Assembly (NCBI RefSeq): GCF_002288265.1
Contig: NZ_CP016778.1
Span: 744,001 to 808,000 of the forward strand
DNA length: 64,000 nt
Direction: 5' to 3'
DNA from: Candidatus Planktophila versatilis
GTDB lineage: Bacteria > Actinomycetota > Actinomycetes > Nanopelagicales > Nanopelagicaceae
The first letter of the stretch is position 1; every line of letters begins with the position of its first letter. A program made the position numbers and the translations under genes. Positions 17,518-26,017 of the stretch are shown here, one piece after another. The notes beneath the pieces are model-generated. The model saw nothing but the letters and a program-made list of their open reading frames with translations, was not told where the DNA came from and did no database searches.

Positions 17518-18261
17518 CTATTTACTCTTCTTAGACATGAATTTCATAAATGCTTCTGCAGCTTCTTCAGATTGCAACGCAAGTGCGAAGATCTGAAACT
17601 CTGCCTTCATTACCGCGGCCACGGCATCATGCTTACCGGCCTTCATGAGGGCTTTGGTGTTAATGATTGCTTGCGGTGGTTGGTGCCCTATACGCTCGGC
17701 AATCTCCATCGCCACTTTCTCTGGATCTGCAGTAATGGTTTCAACAAGTCCCATCTCTTTAGCTTCATCTGCAGTAAATGGATCACCTGTCATAAAGATT
17801 CGAGCAGCTCGTTGATATCCCACGAGTTCAGGAAATAACTTTGTGGAGCCTGCTTCCGGGACTAAACCAAGTGAGGTAAATGGCATGGAAAAGTTAGTAT
17901 TTGGTGACGCAATGACGATGTCGCAATGTAAGAGCATTGTCGTTCCCACTCCAACGGCATTACCTTTCACCGCAGCGATAAGTGGCTTTGGGAATTCAAG
18001 GAGAGATGCTAAGAATCGTGCGACATCCGATGATTCCTCCGTTGGAGGATTGGCCATGAAGTCTTTAATGTCATTTCCCGCGGTGAAATGATCACCTTCG
18101 CTGGTGATTACGACCGCGCGCACGCCAAAATCTCCGGCAGCGGCATTGAGTGCAGATGTTAACCCGGCATACATATCGCGAGTGATTGCATTCATCTTCT
18201 CGGGGCGATTGAAGCGAATTACCTGGGTCTGGCCTATGCGGGTGCTGGTGATTTCACTCAT
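17518..18261 (-). CDS. Enoyl-CoA hydratase/isomerase family protein
   Basis: Crotonase-fold protein of 247 residues. The first oxyanion-hole segment is HFTAGNDIKDF (about 57-67), and the second is NAVGVGTTMLLHCD (about 100-113). The hydratase Glu positions are only partly conserved: LVPEAGSTKLFP has the second acid, while the first is not evident, so an isomerase role is as likely as hydratase. It heads a two-gene unit with the HSDL2-like dehydrogenase. TAAGAT lies 6 bases before its ATG and no ribosome-binding site is seen. Confidence 0.85.
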   Translation of the reverse strand: MSEITSTRIGQTQVIRFNRPEKMNAITRDMYAGLTSALNAAAGDFGVRAVVITSEGDHFTAGNDIKDFMANPPTEESSDVARFLASLLEFPKPLIAAVKGNAVGVGTTMLLHCDIVIASPNTNFSMPFTSLGLVPEAGSTKLFPELVGYQRAARIFMTGDPFTADEAKEMGLVETITADPEKVAMEIAERIGHQPPQAIINTKALMKAGKHDAVAAVMKAEFQIFALALQSEEAAEAFMKFMSKKSK

Positions 18262-18267
18262 TGAGGC

Positions 18268-18273
18268 ATCTTA
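18268..18273 (-). promoter_or_regulatory. -10 element, enoyl-CoA hydratase gene
   Basis: TAAGAT on the minus strand, 6 bases before ATG 18261. Confidence 0.5.
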
Positions 18274-18293
18274 AAGCGAGAAGGGCAAGAAAG

Positions 18294-18333
18294 AAAACCC
18301 CAGGCTCTGATTACTCAGAACCCGGGGTTTTTT
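18294..18333 (-). terminator. Terminator after ino1
   Basis: Long hairpin in the ino1-echA gap. AAAACCCC pairs with GGGGTTTT at the base, and GGCTCTGA pairs with TCAGAACC (one mismatch) around a TTAC loop. Placed directly downstream of the ino1 stop for minus-strand transcription. Confidence 0.85.
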
Positions 18334-18341
18334 ATGTAGAT

Positions 18342-19442
18342 TTATTTTTTAACAAGTACCGCCGAAATGAATTCTTCGACCGCTGTGTGAGCTTGTTCAT
18401 CTGTGTATTGAATTGGTGGAGTCTTCATGAAGTATGAAGATGGAGCAAGGAGTGCTCCCCCGATCTTGCGATCAAGACCTAGCTTTGCGCAGCGCAGCGC
18501 ATCGATAATCACGCCTGCTGAGTTGGGAGAATCCCATACTTCAAGCTTGTATTCCAGGTTCAAAGGAACATCGCCAAAGGCACGACCTTCAAGGCGGACA
18601 TAGGCCCACTTGCGGTCATCAAGCCATGGAATGTAATCAGAAGGTCCAATGTGTACATTCTTTGCACCCATGTCGTGATCTAGCTGAGAAGTAACTGAGT
18701 TGGTCTTTGAGATCTTCTTTGATTCAAGACGATCGCGTTCCAGCATATTTTTAAAGTCCATATTTCCACCCACGTTAAGCTGGTAGGTGCGATCAAGGTG
18801 AACTCCACGATCTTGAAATAGCTTGGCCATAATTCGGTGGGTAATTGTGGCACCGACCTGGCTCTTGATGTCATCGCCCACGATAGGAATGCCGGCGTCT
18901 TCAAACTTCTTCGCCCATACCGGATCGGATGCAATAAAGACCGGAAGCGCATTAACAAATGCACAACCCGCATCGATGGCACATTGAGCATAGAACTTTG
19001 CAGCCTCTTCGGAGCCCACAGGAAGGTAACAAATTAGAACATCGACAGCTTCCTCTTTAAGAGTAGCCACGACATCAACTGCAGCTGCAGTGGATTCGGC
19101 GATAGTCTCTTTGTAATACTTTCCGAGTCCATCGAGGGTGACTCCACGTTGTACAGGGACACCAGTCTTGGCGACGTCAGAGAATTTAATGGTGTTGTTT
19201 TCACTTGCCCAGATAGCGTCAGCGAGATCAAGACCTACTTTTTTGGCATCAACGTCGAAGGCTGCGACAAATTTAACATTGTTGATGTGGTAGTTGCCGA
19301 TTACTGCATGCATAAGGCCAGGAATTTCCTGATCTATCGCTGCATCCTTGTAATAGGTAACACCTTGCACGAGCGAGTTGGCACAGTTTCCAACTCCAAC
19401 AATCGCAACGCGAATGTCTCCAGTTCCAGTCTTTATATTCAC
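18342..19442 (-). CDS. ino1: Inositol-3-phosphate synthase
   Basis: NAD-dependent conversion of glucose-6-phosphate to myo-inositol-3-phosphate, the entry to phosphatidylinositol and mycothiol-type thiols in actinobacteria. 366 residues, the short actinobacterial/archaeal form. NAD motif [13 protein letters not shown] at about 16-28; the inositol-synthase core has [14 protein letters not shown] and the Lys-rich active-site region ([16 protein letters not shown]) towards the C-terminus. Its ATG overlaps the stop of the PadR gene (ATGA), so the two are translationally coupled, an arrangement conserved in other actinobacteria. With PimB' and PlsC in this window it indicates that the cell makes inositol phospholipids. 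Confidence 0.96.
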   Translation of the reverse strand: MNIKTGTGDIRVAIVGVGNCANSLVQGVTYYKDAAIDQEIPGLMHAVIGNYHINNVKFVAAFDVDAKKVGLDLADAIWASENNTIKFSDVAKTGVPVQRGVTLDGLGKYYKETIAESTAAAVDVVATLKEEAVDVLICYLPVGSEEAAKFYAQCAIDAGCAFVNALPVFIASDPVWAKKFEDAGIPIVGDDIKSQVGATITHRIMAKLFQDRGVHLDRTYQLNVGGNMDFKNMLERDRLESKKISKTNSVTSQLDHDMGAKNVHIGPSDYIPWLDDRKWAYVRLEGRAFGDVPLNLEYKLEVWDSPNSAGVIIDALRCAKLGLDRKIGGALLAPSSYFMKTPPIQYTDEQAHTAVEEFISAVLVKK

Positions 19443-19975
19443 TTTACTTTCCCTTCACTCTTAATCATTGTTTCTAACCATGAAATCTCGCGCTCGAGTG
19501 ACTCGAGTGAAAAGCGTCGCCACTCTTCGAGATACTTATCTATCCCCAGAGGTTGCGCCTGAAGATCAGTACGCAGCGCCTCTGCCTTATCTTGAAGGCG
19601 ACGAAGGCGCCCCTCCAAAATTCTTACCCGGTTATTCATTGTGGTCGGGCTAAAGAATGCAAAGCGCACTCCAAAGCCTTCATCTTCCCAAGCTTCTGCA
19701 GTCACAGAACCATTGAGTTCAGCAAAACGCTTAAGACCTTTTTCAGTAATTGTGTAGACGATGCGGGTGCGACGTGATGTCACACCTACCTCTTTCGCTT
19801 CAATGCTTTGGGCAATCACCATCCGCTTAAGTTGCGGGTAGAGAACTGAGAACGAGAGCGCCCGAAAGGGGCCAAAGATCGTCATCAGGCGCTTACGCAG
19901 CTCATAGCCATGGAGGGCAGAATCTGAGAGCAGCCCAAGCAGGGCAAACTCCAGTGAATCTGCGCGTGATCGCAT
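19439..19975 (-). CDS. PadR family transcriptional regulator
   Basis: Winged-helix regulator of 178 residues. The N-terminal PadR domain (about 8-85) starts [21 protein letters not shown], and the C-terminal coiled region (about 110-175) provides dimerisation (Vir/PadR C domain). A strong ribosome site (CGGAGG, reading minus strand) precedes ATG 19975. The operator-like palindrome at 20006-20024 in its promoter suggests self-control and, through coupling, control of ino1. The inducer is unknown. Confidence 0.9.
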   Translation of the reverse strand: MRSRADSLEFALLGLLSDSALHGYELRKRLMTIFGPFRALSFSVLYPQLKRMVIAQSIEAKEVGVTSRRTRIVYTITEKGLKRFAELNGSVTAEAWEDEGFGVRFAFFSPTTMNNRVRILEGRLRRLQDKAEALRTDLQAQPLGIDKYLEEWRRFSLESLEREISWLETMIKSEGKVK

Positions 19976-19990
19976 TTCCTGCCTCCGAAT

Positions 19991-20024
19991 GGTTATAACC
20001 GATGTATATATCGTAACGATATAT
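19991..20024. promoter_or_regulatory. PadR-ino1 operator region
   Basis: Contains ATATATCG-TAA-CGATATAT (20006-20024), a perfect 8-bp inverted repeat, and next to it the perfect 10-bp palindrome GGTTATAACC (19991-20000). Both lie 16-49 bases upstream of the padR ATG, where the -10/-35 should be, so they are good candidates for autorepression sites. Confidence 0.65.
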
Positions 20025-20084
20025 CTAGACGGTATTTAACTGGAGTCAGGCGCCAATCGCAAATCGACACACCGCCCCTGGCGC

Positions 20085-20090
20085 TACCCT
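20085..20090 (+). promoter_or_regulatory. -10 element, lysE-family gene
   Basis: TACCCT, 6 bases before GTG 20097. Confidence 0.45.
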
Positions 20091-20096
20091 GGGCCG

Positions 20097-20738
20097 GTGA
20101 TTCCAACGCGCCTGCCTGAATACATCGTGGCCGCCATCATCATCATCCTGGCTCCAGGGCCCAGCGTCCTATTTGTCATAGCCCGCGCCATCTCCTGGGG
20201 GCGCAAGGTGGCTGTCTTAACTGTGGCCGGAAATGTCTCGGGCTCATTTGTCTTATCGACCCTGGTTGCCTTGGGACTAGGTCCCATCCTTGCTCGCTCC
20301 GATCTTGCCTATCTGGCGGTGCAATGGGGAGGCGGGCTTTATCTAATCTATCTGGGCATCGATGCCATTAGAAAACGTTCTGAGCATGCAGCTGATATGA
20401 CCAACCAAGGACCGCGTGTGCCAAGTGTGGGGCAATCGATTCGTGATGGATTCTGGGTCGGTGTTCTCAATCCAAAGGCAATCGTCTTCTTCGCCGCTGT
20501 CCTTCCCCAATTTGTTGATATCGACGGCGGCAATGTCACCGCGCAACTTCTCTTTATGGGCTTGGTCTTCTGTGTTCTGGCATTTATCTCTGATAGCACT
20601 TGGGGATTACTTGCCGGAACTGCCAGGCAGTGGTTGGCAACTGATGCCCGGCGCCTTGAGGGTTTACGTGCAACCGGTGGGCTCGTCATGATTGTGCTTG
20701 GAATACTCGTGCTGATCAGCGCAGTTGTCAGTTCCTAG
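20097..20738 (+). CDS. LysE family translocator
   Basis: Amino-acid or metabolite exporter of the LysE/RhtB superfamily, 213 residues with about six membrane segments. The family signature is in the first helix (ILAPGPSVLFVIARAISWGRK, with the PGP motif), and the middle holds the NPKAIVFF segment typical of RhtB proteins. The start is GTG at 20097 with TACCCT 6 bases upstream and no ribosome site. Threonine, homoserine or lysine are usual substrates for relatives; none can be chosen here. The nuclease-like gene follows after 15 bp and may be co-transcribed. Confidence 0.87.
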   Translation: MIPTRLPEYIVAAIIIILAPGPSVLFVIARAISWGRKVAVLTVAGNVSGSFVLSTLVALGLGPILARSDLAYLAVQWGGGLYLIYLGIDAIRKRSEHAADMTNQGPRVPSVGQSIRDGFWVGVLNPKAIVFFAAVLPQFVDIDGGNVTAQLLFMGLVFCVLAFISDSTWGLLAGTARQWLATDARRLEGLRATGGLVMIVLGILVLISAVVSS

Positions 20739-20753
20739 CGAGAGAATGTCGCT

Positions 20754-21452
20754 ATGAATAAACCAGAGGTTCCTGCCCGCGACACGATTGCTCCATCTGA
20801 TCTCACCTTCGGATTATCAACGTGCAAACGATGTCTCTGGCTTAAGTACTGGTTTAAATTCGATTTGAAGAAAGAATTTCCACTTGTAAAGCCTTTGGCA
20901 GATTCGCAAGAAGAGCATTTCCGGCGTGCATCCATGCCAGATATTTCTCCCACGTTAAAGCCTGGTGTAGTAAAGCAATGGGGCCAGTGGGTAAAGAGTG
21001 CTCCCATAAAAATCAATGGCTTTGAAACACGTTGGAAGATATTGGGAATTTATGACCTCTTGGGTCATTACGAAGATGGCACTGTTGGAATTATTGATTG
21101 CAAGGTCTCTGATTCAGATCGCGATAATGGGCCGTTTTATGCCCCGCAACTTGAAGCATATGCACATGCGCTAGAGAACCCAGATAAGGGAAAGCCATTT
21201 CCAGTCACCTCCATGGGGCTGCTGATTTGGAAGCTAGCTGGAGTAACAGAGACATCTGCAAGTGAACTTGCCTCGAATTCTCACGGCTTTGGAGTTAACC
21301 AACACTATGTTCCGGTCGAACGTGACACCGCAACATTTACCGCACTTCTAGAAGAGCTCATTTCAACAATCGAAGGTGGGATGCCCGATTCCGGTGCGGA
21401 GTGCAATGTTTGTAACTACTTACTTAAGCGTTCAGAGCTGCAGATCGATTAA
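20754..21452 (+). CDS. PD-(D/E)XK nuclease-like protein (Cas4/RecB-like) with four cysteines
   Basis: 232 residues. The PD-(D/E)XK fold signature is visible in order: GIYDLL with Asp101, IIDCK with Asp115 and Lys117, and the QxxxY helix motif (Gln132, Tyr136 in YAPQLEAYAHAL). Two cysteine pairs flank this core, Cys24/Cys27 (STCKRC) and Cys217/Cys220 (ECNVCNY), placed as the iron-sulfur ligands of Cas4 and AddB-type nucleases are, though Cas4 normally has one N-terminal and three C-terminal cysteines. No cas gene or CRISPR array is present, so this is a stand-alone protein with a likely role in DNA repair or processing. It lies 15 bp after the LysE gene; its 3' end overlaps the convergent plsC by 4 bp. 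Confidence 0.75.
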   Translation: MNKPEVPARDTIAPSDLTFGLSTCKRCLWLKYWFKFDLKKEFPLVKPLADSQEEHFRRASMPDISPTLKPGVVKQWGQWVKSAPIKINGFETRWKILGIYDLLGHYEDGTVGIIDCKVSDSDRDNGPFYAPQLEAYAHALENPDKGKPFPVTSMGLLIWKLAGVTETSASELASNSHGFGVNQHYVPVERDTATFTALLEELISTIEGGMPDSGAECNVCNYLLKRSELQID

Positions 21453-22150
21453 TCGCTCTCTTCGCTATTTTCGTCCTTGATTTTAGACTTCTTCACTTTC
21501 ACTGCATAGGTGTCAGCATATTCTTGCCCAGAGAGCTGTTGAATTCGCTTCATGATTTGATCTGTGACTTCGCGTAAATATTGAAGGTCAGTTGAATCAC
21601 CTTCAAAATACATCGGCTCGCCAAATGTAATTCCTACCCGCATCACCTTGGGAACAACTTTTCCCGTCGGTTGGATCTTGTCGGTATTAAACATTGCGAT
21701 TGGAATCACTGGTGCGCCAGATTCAATTGCCAAGCGGGCAATTCCGGTGCGGCCCTTATACAAGCGACCATCAGGAGACCTAGTTCCTTCTGGATAAATT
21801 CCCAGTGAGTTGCCGGCCGAAAGAACTTGCAGTCCAGTAATCAGGGCAGCCTCACTGCGCCGTCCACCCGAGCGATCTACTGGTACTTGTCCAAGTGCGA
21901 TAAAGGTCAGCTTCTTAATGAATCCCTTAGGTCCAGGGGAAGTGAAGTATTCACTCTTAGCAAGGAAAGTTACTTTACGTGGAACGACTAAGGGCATGAA
22001 GATGGAATCGCTAAAGGAGAGATGGTTGGAGGCAAGAATGAGGGGTCCGGAAACTGGAACGTTACGTAGACCCTTTACCTTTGGTCTGAACAACAACATC
22101 AAGAAGGGAGTCAGGAACGCACGGAGCGTTCCGTAAGGAAGGTTGTTCAC
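21449..22150 (-). CDS. plsC: 1-acyl-sn-glycerol-3-phosphate acyltransferase (PlsC family)
   Basis: Second lysophosphatidate-type acyltransferase in the window, 233 residues. Catalytic NHLSFSD (His43, Asp48), the second block FLAKSEYF, and the YPEGTRSPDG glycerol-phosphate motif are all intact; an acidic, Lys-rich tail (about 215-233) is unusual for the family but short. The start is GTG at 22150. In M. tuberculosis the corresponding gene (Rv2182c) lies just ahead of the SRPBCC, fadD15 and pimB' genes, and the same group follows here, so a role in membrane or mannoside lipid synthesis is likely. Confidence 0.92.
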   Translation of the reverse strand: MNNLPYGTLRAFLTPFLMLLFRPKVKGLRNVPVSGPLILASNHLSFSDSIFMPLVVPRKVTFLAKSEYFTSPGPKGFIKKLTFIALGQVPVDRSGGRRSEAALITGLQVLSAGNSLGIYPEGTRSPDGRLYKGRTGIARLAIESGAPVIPIAMFNTDKIQPTGKVVPKVMRVGITFGEPMYFEGDSTDLQYLREVTDQIMKRIQQLSGQEYADTYAVKVKKSKIKDENSEESD

Positions 22151-22156
22151 CGAAGT

Positions 22157-22162
22157 AATTTA
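22157..22162 (-). promoter_or_regulatory. -10 element, plsC
   Basis: TAAATT on the minus strand, 6 bases before GTG 22150. Confidence 0.5.
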
Positions 22163-22204
22163 CCGCGAATCTCTTCTATTGTGTAAAACGTCCAGCCGGG
22201 CGCT

Positions 22205-23149
22205 CTAGATGCGCGCAAGGTCGGCAACTCCGACTAATCCAGCCTCATTACCCAACTGTGCAGCAACTATTTGCGGATGCGGATGTTTACCTGCAAAAGG
22301 CATGTACTTCTCCATCCCGGTGCGAATCGGATTGAGCAGGATACCTCCTGCATCAATTACTCCCCCGCCAATAACTACTGCTTCTGGATCAAGAATGACA
22401 GCAAGGGATGCGATCCCTGCTCCTAAGTAATCTCCAGTTGTTTCAAAAATTGAGAGCGCGAGTTCATCGCCCTCGCGCGCAGCTTCGGTAATTGCACTGC
22501 CTTTGACTCCTGCAATCGAACCATCGCCACGATTAAGAATATTGTTGGCCCGATCAGGGTGTGCCTGTATCGCCTCGCGTGCATGTCGAAGCAGTGCGGT
22601 TCCTGAACCATATTGCTCAAAGCATCCATAAGCGCCGCAGCCACAGAGCAGGCCGTTTGGCACAATCCGCAAATGACCAATCTCTGCCGCAATTCCAAAT
22701 GATCCCCGAAGGAGATTGCTATTTACTACGATTCCACCACCGATTCCTGTACCAACGGTGAGCATCAAGATATTTTCTTTACCTCGACCCGCACCAAATT
22801 TAAATTCTCCCCAAGCGGCAGAGTTGGCATCGTTTTCAATGACCACTGGTAGCCCAATACGCGAGGTGAGTTCGTAATCAAGATTGACGCCATTCCAATC
22901 TTTAATGTTTGGCGTGGCCAGAATTGTCTTGCGATCTGCGGAGATAAAGGCGGCAACAGAGACTCCAACAGATTCAATCTCGGAATCTTTCATGAGTTCT
23001 AGCGCAACATCTGCAATCGCCTGCGTGAGTGCTACTCCACCTTGGGCAGGTGTATCTCTACGTGCTCGACTAATGATTGCACCAGTCTCATCGACAACTC
23101 CACCAAGAACTTTCGTTCCGCCGATGTCGATTCCTACCGTGTAGCCCAT
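22205..23149 (-). CDS. glk: ROK family glucokinase
   Basis: Cytosolic sugar kinase, 314 residues. ATP-binding motif GIDIGGTKVLGG at 5-16, the ROK sugar-binding ENDANSAAWGE near 104, and the zinc-binding CGCGAYGCFEQ (about 166-176) whose three cysteines hold the metal with an upstream His (EIGHL). These fit actinobacterial glucokinase (GlkA type) well, but ROK kinases for N-acetyl sugars share the same motifs. Its ATG directly abuts the SRPBCC stop, so both are expressed together from the promoter at 23591-23596. Confidence 0.88.
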   Translation of the reverse strand: MGYTVGIDIGGTKVLGGVVDETGAIISRARRDTPAQGGVALTQAIADVALELMKDSEIESVGVSVAAFISADRKTILATPNIKDWNGVNLDYELTSRIGLPVVIENDANSAAWGEFKFGAGRGKENILMLTVGTGIGGGIVVNSNLLRGSFGIAAEIGHLRIVPNGLLCGCGAYGCFEQYGSGTALLRHAREAIQAHPDRANNILNRGDGSIAGVKGSAITEAAREGDELALSIFETTGDYLGAGIASLAVILDPEAVVIGGGVIDAGGILLNPIRTGMEKYMPFAGKHPHPQIVAAQLGNEAGLVGVADLARI

Positions 23150-23584
23150 CTAGGAAACTCGCGCGGCTAACTCTTTCAGTGCTGCGTCAATTGTCTGCTG
23201 CTGTGCTTTGGTAATCATCATTGCTGGCACAGGAAGCGAGACCGCAACAGTGAGTTCATACGTTACCTGCGTTGAATCTTCATCTAACGCTTTAATGAAA
23301 TAAGTACCATCCATTTGCGTGAGTAGATCGGCTTCATCCATGGTGAACGAGAGACTGGCAGGCGCCGCACTCCAGTCATAATCCAGAGTGACACGATCTT
23401 TCATCATGCCCGCATCGATGGAGAGCTTGGCTTTGAGCGCCCGTCCCTGGTCATCACTTTCTAAGACATCGGCCTTCTTAATGGAGGTGAGCCATTCGGG
23501 ATAGGTGGCGATATCAAAGAGGGCTGCCTGTACGTCGGTGAGTGGGGCATCGATGACTATCGTGGAAGAACTTTTCTCAGACAT
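23150..23584 (-). CDS. SRPBCC (START-like) domain protein
   Basis: Single-domain lipid/hydrophobic-ligand-binding fold of 144 residues, in the polyketide cyclase/dehydrase group. The domain begins at IVIDAPLTDVQAALFDIATYPEWL, the usual opening of the family, and ends with the long C-terminal helix (about 118-144). No catalytic residue can be assigned. In mycobacteria an SRPBCC gene (Rv2185c) sits in the same place between the acyltransferase and fadD15, which points to lipid transfer or binding in this cluster. TAGCCT is 6 bases before the ATG; it diverges from fadD. Confidence 0.85.
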   Translation of the reverse strand: MSEKSSSTIVIDAPLTDVQAALFDIATYPEWLTSIKKADVLESDDQGRALKAKLSIDAGMMKDRVTLDYDWSAAPASLSFTMDEADLLTQMDGTYFIKALDEDSTQVTYELTVAVSLPVPAMMITKAQQQTIDAALKELAARVS

Positions 23585-23590
23585 GGTCGA

Positions 23591-23596
23591 AGGCTA
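23591..23596 (-). promoter_or_regulatory. -10 element, SRPBCC-glk unit
   Basis: TAGCCT on the minus strand, 6 bases before ATG 23584. Confidence 0.55.
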
Positions 23597-23640
23597 TCAA
23601 TTATTTGAAAAGCATCTTCCCATTTCCAGCCTTGCCCATA

Positions 23641-23646
23641 TAGCGT
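23641..23646 (+). promoter_or_regulatory. -10 element, fadD operon
   Basis: TAGCGT, 7 bases before ATG 23654. Confidence 0.45.
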
Positions 23647-23653
23647 TAGAGCC

Positions 23654-25441
23654 ATGAATCTAGTCTCCACACCCGCCATTATTCCCGCTGCAACCACCGG
23701 AAATCTCACCGATCTCATCGCCGACCGCGCCAGAACCGAACCGGAGCGAATCACGATCTCGCGTCCGCTTGGCGATGGATGGCAACCAATGACTGCGAAG
23801 GAATTGGAAGTAGAAATCCGCGCCACTGCAAAAGGTTTGGTCGCTGCCGGAATCGCCGTTGGTGATCGGGTAGCAATCATGGCGCGCACGCGTTATGAGT
23901 GGACCGTCCTAGATTTCGCAATTTGGTATGCCGGTGGCTCGGTAGTTCCTATTTATGAAACATCCTCTGCCGAACAAGTGCAATGGATTCTAGAAGATTC
24001 CGGGGCAGTTGGAATCATTGTTGAAACTCCATTGTTAAAAGAATTTGTCACGCCAGTTCTCCCTTCTAACACAAAACACGTCTGGGTCATGACAGATGAT
24101 GTTCTTCCAGGGCTCCGTAATTCAGGGGCGCAGATCACCGATGAAGAAATCCAACGTCGTCGCAGTTCTTTGGCGCCAACCACACTTGCGACTTTGATCT
24201 ACACATCCGGAACAACCGGACGTCCAAAAGGTGTGCAAATTACTCACTCAAACTTTCTGGCAGAGTGTGGAAATGTTGTTGAGGCGGCAAGTGATCTCTT
24301 TAAGAAACCAGGTGGCTCTACCCTGCTCTTCTTACCGGTCGCACACGTCTTTGGTCGAATGGTTCAAATTGGCTCGATCCATGCCGGACTTCACCTAGCG
24401 CATTGCAGTGATCCAGTAGGTCGACTACCGCAAGATTTAGCATCCTTTAAGCCAACCTTCGTACTTGCTGTGCCACGTATCTTTGAAAAGATTTACAACG
24501 GCGCCGAGGCGCGCGCAGAGGCTGCCGGTAAGGGAAAGATATTTAGAGCAGCTGCTCATGTAGCTATCGCATATAGCGAGAGCAAAGATAAAGGTGGGTT
24601 TAATCCACTTCTGACTCTCAAGCACGCTCTCTTTGACAAGCTTGTGTATTCAAAGATTCGCGCCGGTATGGGTGGCGCAGTTGAAGCAGCTATCTCTGGT
24701 GGCGCACCCCTTGGTGAACGACTCGGACACTTCTATCGTGGGGCAGGCGTCACAGTTCTCGAGGGCTATGGACTCACCGAAACTACCGCCGGAGCTACCT
24801 TAAATCTCACCAATTCTCTTCGCGTTGGCTCAGTAGGTAAACCAATTCCTGGAACTTCCATCAAGATTGCAGATGATGGCGAAGTTCTCATCAGCGGACC
24901 AATCGTGATGCGCGGATACTGGCAGAACGATGCGGCAAATGAAGAAGTCTTCGACGGTGCCTGGTTTAGATCTGGCGACCTTGGTCGCCTCGATGAAGAT
25001 GGCTATCTCTATATCACCGGTCGCAAGAAAGAAATCATCGTTACCGCAGGTGGAAAGAATGTGGCACCGGCTGTTCTAGAAGATCGTCTTCGTGCTCATC
25101 CTCTTATCAGTCAATGCATGGTCGTTGGTGATAACCAACCATTTATCGCATCTCTGATAACTATCGACCAAGATATGCTCAAAGGCTGGATTGCAACGAA
25201 TGCAAAGACTGGCGCAACAATCGAGTCGCTGCGAAATGACCCCGATTTAATTGCGGTCATTCAAACAGCAGTAGATGAAGCTAACAAGGCAGTTTCGAAG
25301 GCGGAATCAATTCGTAAGTTTACAATTCTGCCCGTTGATTTCACAATCGCAGGTGGACAGCTCACCGCAAAGCTCTCGCTTAAGCGTCACATCATTGCGC
25401 AGCAATTTGCTGCGGAAATTTCAGCGCTCTTTACAAAGTAA
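23654..25441 (+). CDS. fadD: Long-chain fatty acid-CoA ligase (FadD15 type)
   Basis: ATP-dependent activation of long-chain fatty acids to acyl-CoA. 595 residues, normal for the family. AMP-binding signature LIYTSGTTGRPKGV (about 180-193), the A5 motif GYGLTETTAG near 375, the hinge-region WFRSGDLGRLDEDGYLYITG (about 437-456) and a C-terminal domain with the catalytic-lysine region near the end. It occupies the position of M. tuberculosis fadD15 next to pimB'. Unusually, the sensor kinase gene begins only 3 bases after its stop, putting fadD, a kinase and a response regulator in one transcript. Confidence 0.93.
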   Translation: MNLVSTPAIIPAATTGNLTDLIADRARTEPERITISRPLGDGWQPMTAKELEVEIRATAKGLVAAGIAVGDRVAIMARTRYEWTVLDFAIWYAGGSVVPIYETSSAEQVQWILEDSGAVGIIVETPLLKEFVTPVLPSNTKHVWVMTDDVLPGLRNSGAQITDEEIQRRRSSLAPTTLATLIYTSGTTGRPKGVQITHSNFLAECGNVVEAASDLFKKPGGSTLLFLPVAHVFGRMVQIGSIHAGLHLAHCSDPVGRLPQDLASFKPTFVLAVPRIFEKIYNGAEARAEAAGKGKIFRAAAHVAIAYSESKDKGGFNPLLTLKHALFDKLVYSKIRAGMGGAVEAAISGGAPLGERLGHFYRGAGVTVLEGYGLTETTAGATLNLTNSLRVGSVGKPIPGTSIKIADDGEVLISGPIVMRGYWQNDAANEEVFDGAWFRSGDLGRLDEDGYLYITGRKKEIIVTAGGKNVAPAVLEDRLRAHPLISQCMVVGDNQPFIASLITIDQDMLKGWIATNAKTGATIESLRNDPDLIAVIQTAVDEANKAVSKAESIRKFTILPVDFTIAGGQLTAKLSLKRHIIAQQFAAEISALFTK

Positions 25442-25444
25442 TTT

Positions 25445-26017
25445 GTGGCTACCAATACTCCCGAGCGACTACGTATTGCTCGGGAGTTACACGATGGTAT
25501 TGCGCAAGATTTAGTTGGCCTTGGTTATCAACTCGATCTCATCATGGCTGATTCGAAGTTGAGTGAACTCTCACGAAATCAGGTTCGAGCCTCACGGTTA
25601 CATATCGATTCTCTGATCATTAAAGTTCGCAATGAAATTCTTGCACTGCGAAAAGACTCCGAAGATCCATTTCACCTGCTTCTGCAGAGGTGTGCCAAAG
25701 AAACTTGCGCTGGGATGGAAATCTCATTTGAGATTGAGGAGGTAGCGGTAGATGCCACTGCGCAAAGTGAACTATTGGCAGTGGCAGCAGAGATCCTTCG
25801 AAACATCGTTGCCCACTCTGGGGCTACCCTCATTCTCATCAAGCTCTACTGGGTCAACAATCACACCTATCTAGAGATAAGTGACAACGGAAATGGTGGC
25901 GCAGTGATGAAAGAGAACCGTTGGGGGCTGCAAGGAATCACAGAACGAATTCAGGCTCTTAACGGAAGTTGCATCATTGAAGATAGAGACGGCACTCATA
26001 TCTCAATCTCAGTATGA
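25445..26017 (+). CDS. Soluble histidine kinase without sensor domain (HisKA_3 type)
   Basis: NarL-partner type kinase of only 190 residues. The dimerisation/phosphoacceptor segment is at the extreme N-terminus (ARELHDGIAQDLVGL, phosphoacceptor His16), followed by the HATPase_c domain with an N-box-like AEILRNIVAHSG (about 117-128), the G1 box DNGNGG near 147 and a WGLQGITERI segment. There is no membrane segment and no PAS/GAF or other input domain. The start GTG is 3 bases after the fadD stop, and the stop overlaps the regulator gene by ATGA. Input must therefore come from a partner protein or be intrinsic; acyl-CoA metabolism is a possible but unproven signal. Confidence 0.85.
   Translation: MATNTPERLRIARELHDGIAQDLVGLGYQLDLIMADSKLSELSRNQVRASRLHIDSLIIKVRNEILALRKDSEDPFHLLLQRCAKETCAGMEISFEIEEVAVDATAQSELLAVAAEILRNIVAHSGATLILIKLYWVNNHTYLEISDNGNGGAVMKENRWGLQGITERIQALNGSCIIEDRDGTHISISV

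Noticed and set aside
20754-21452. Possible CRISPR locus around the Cas4-like protein
   Set aside because: No repeat-spacer array and no other cas gene is present on either side.
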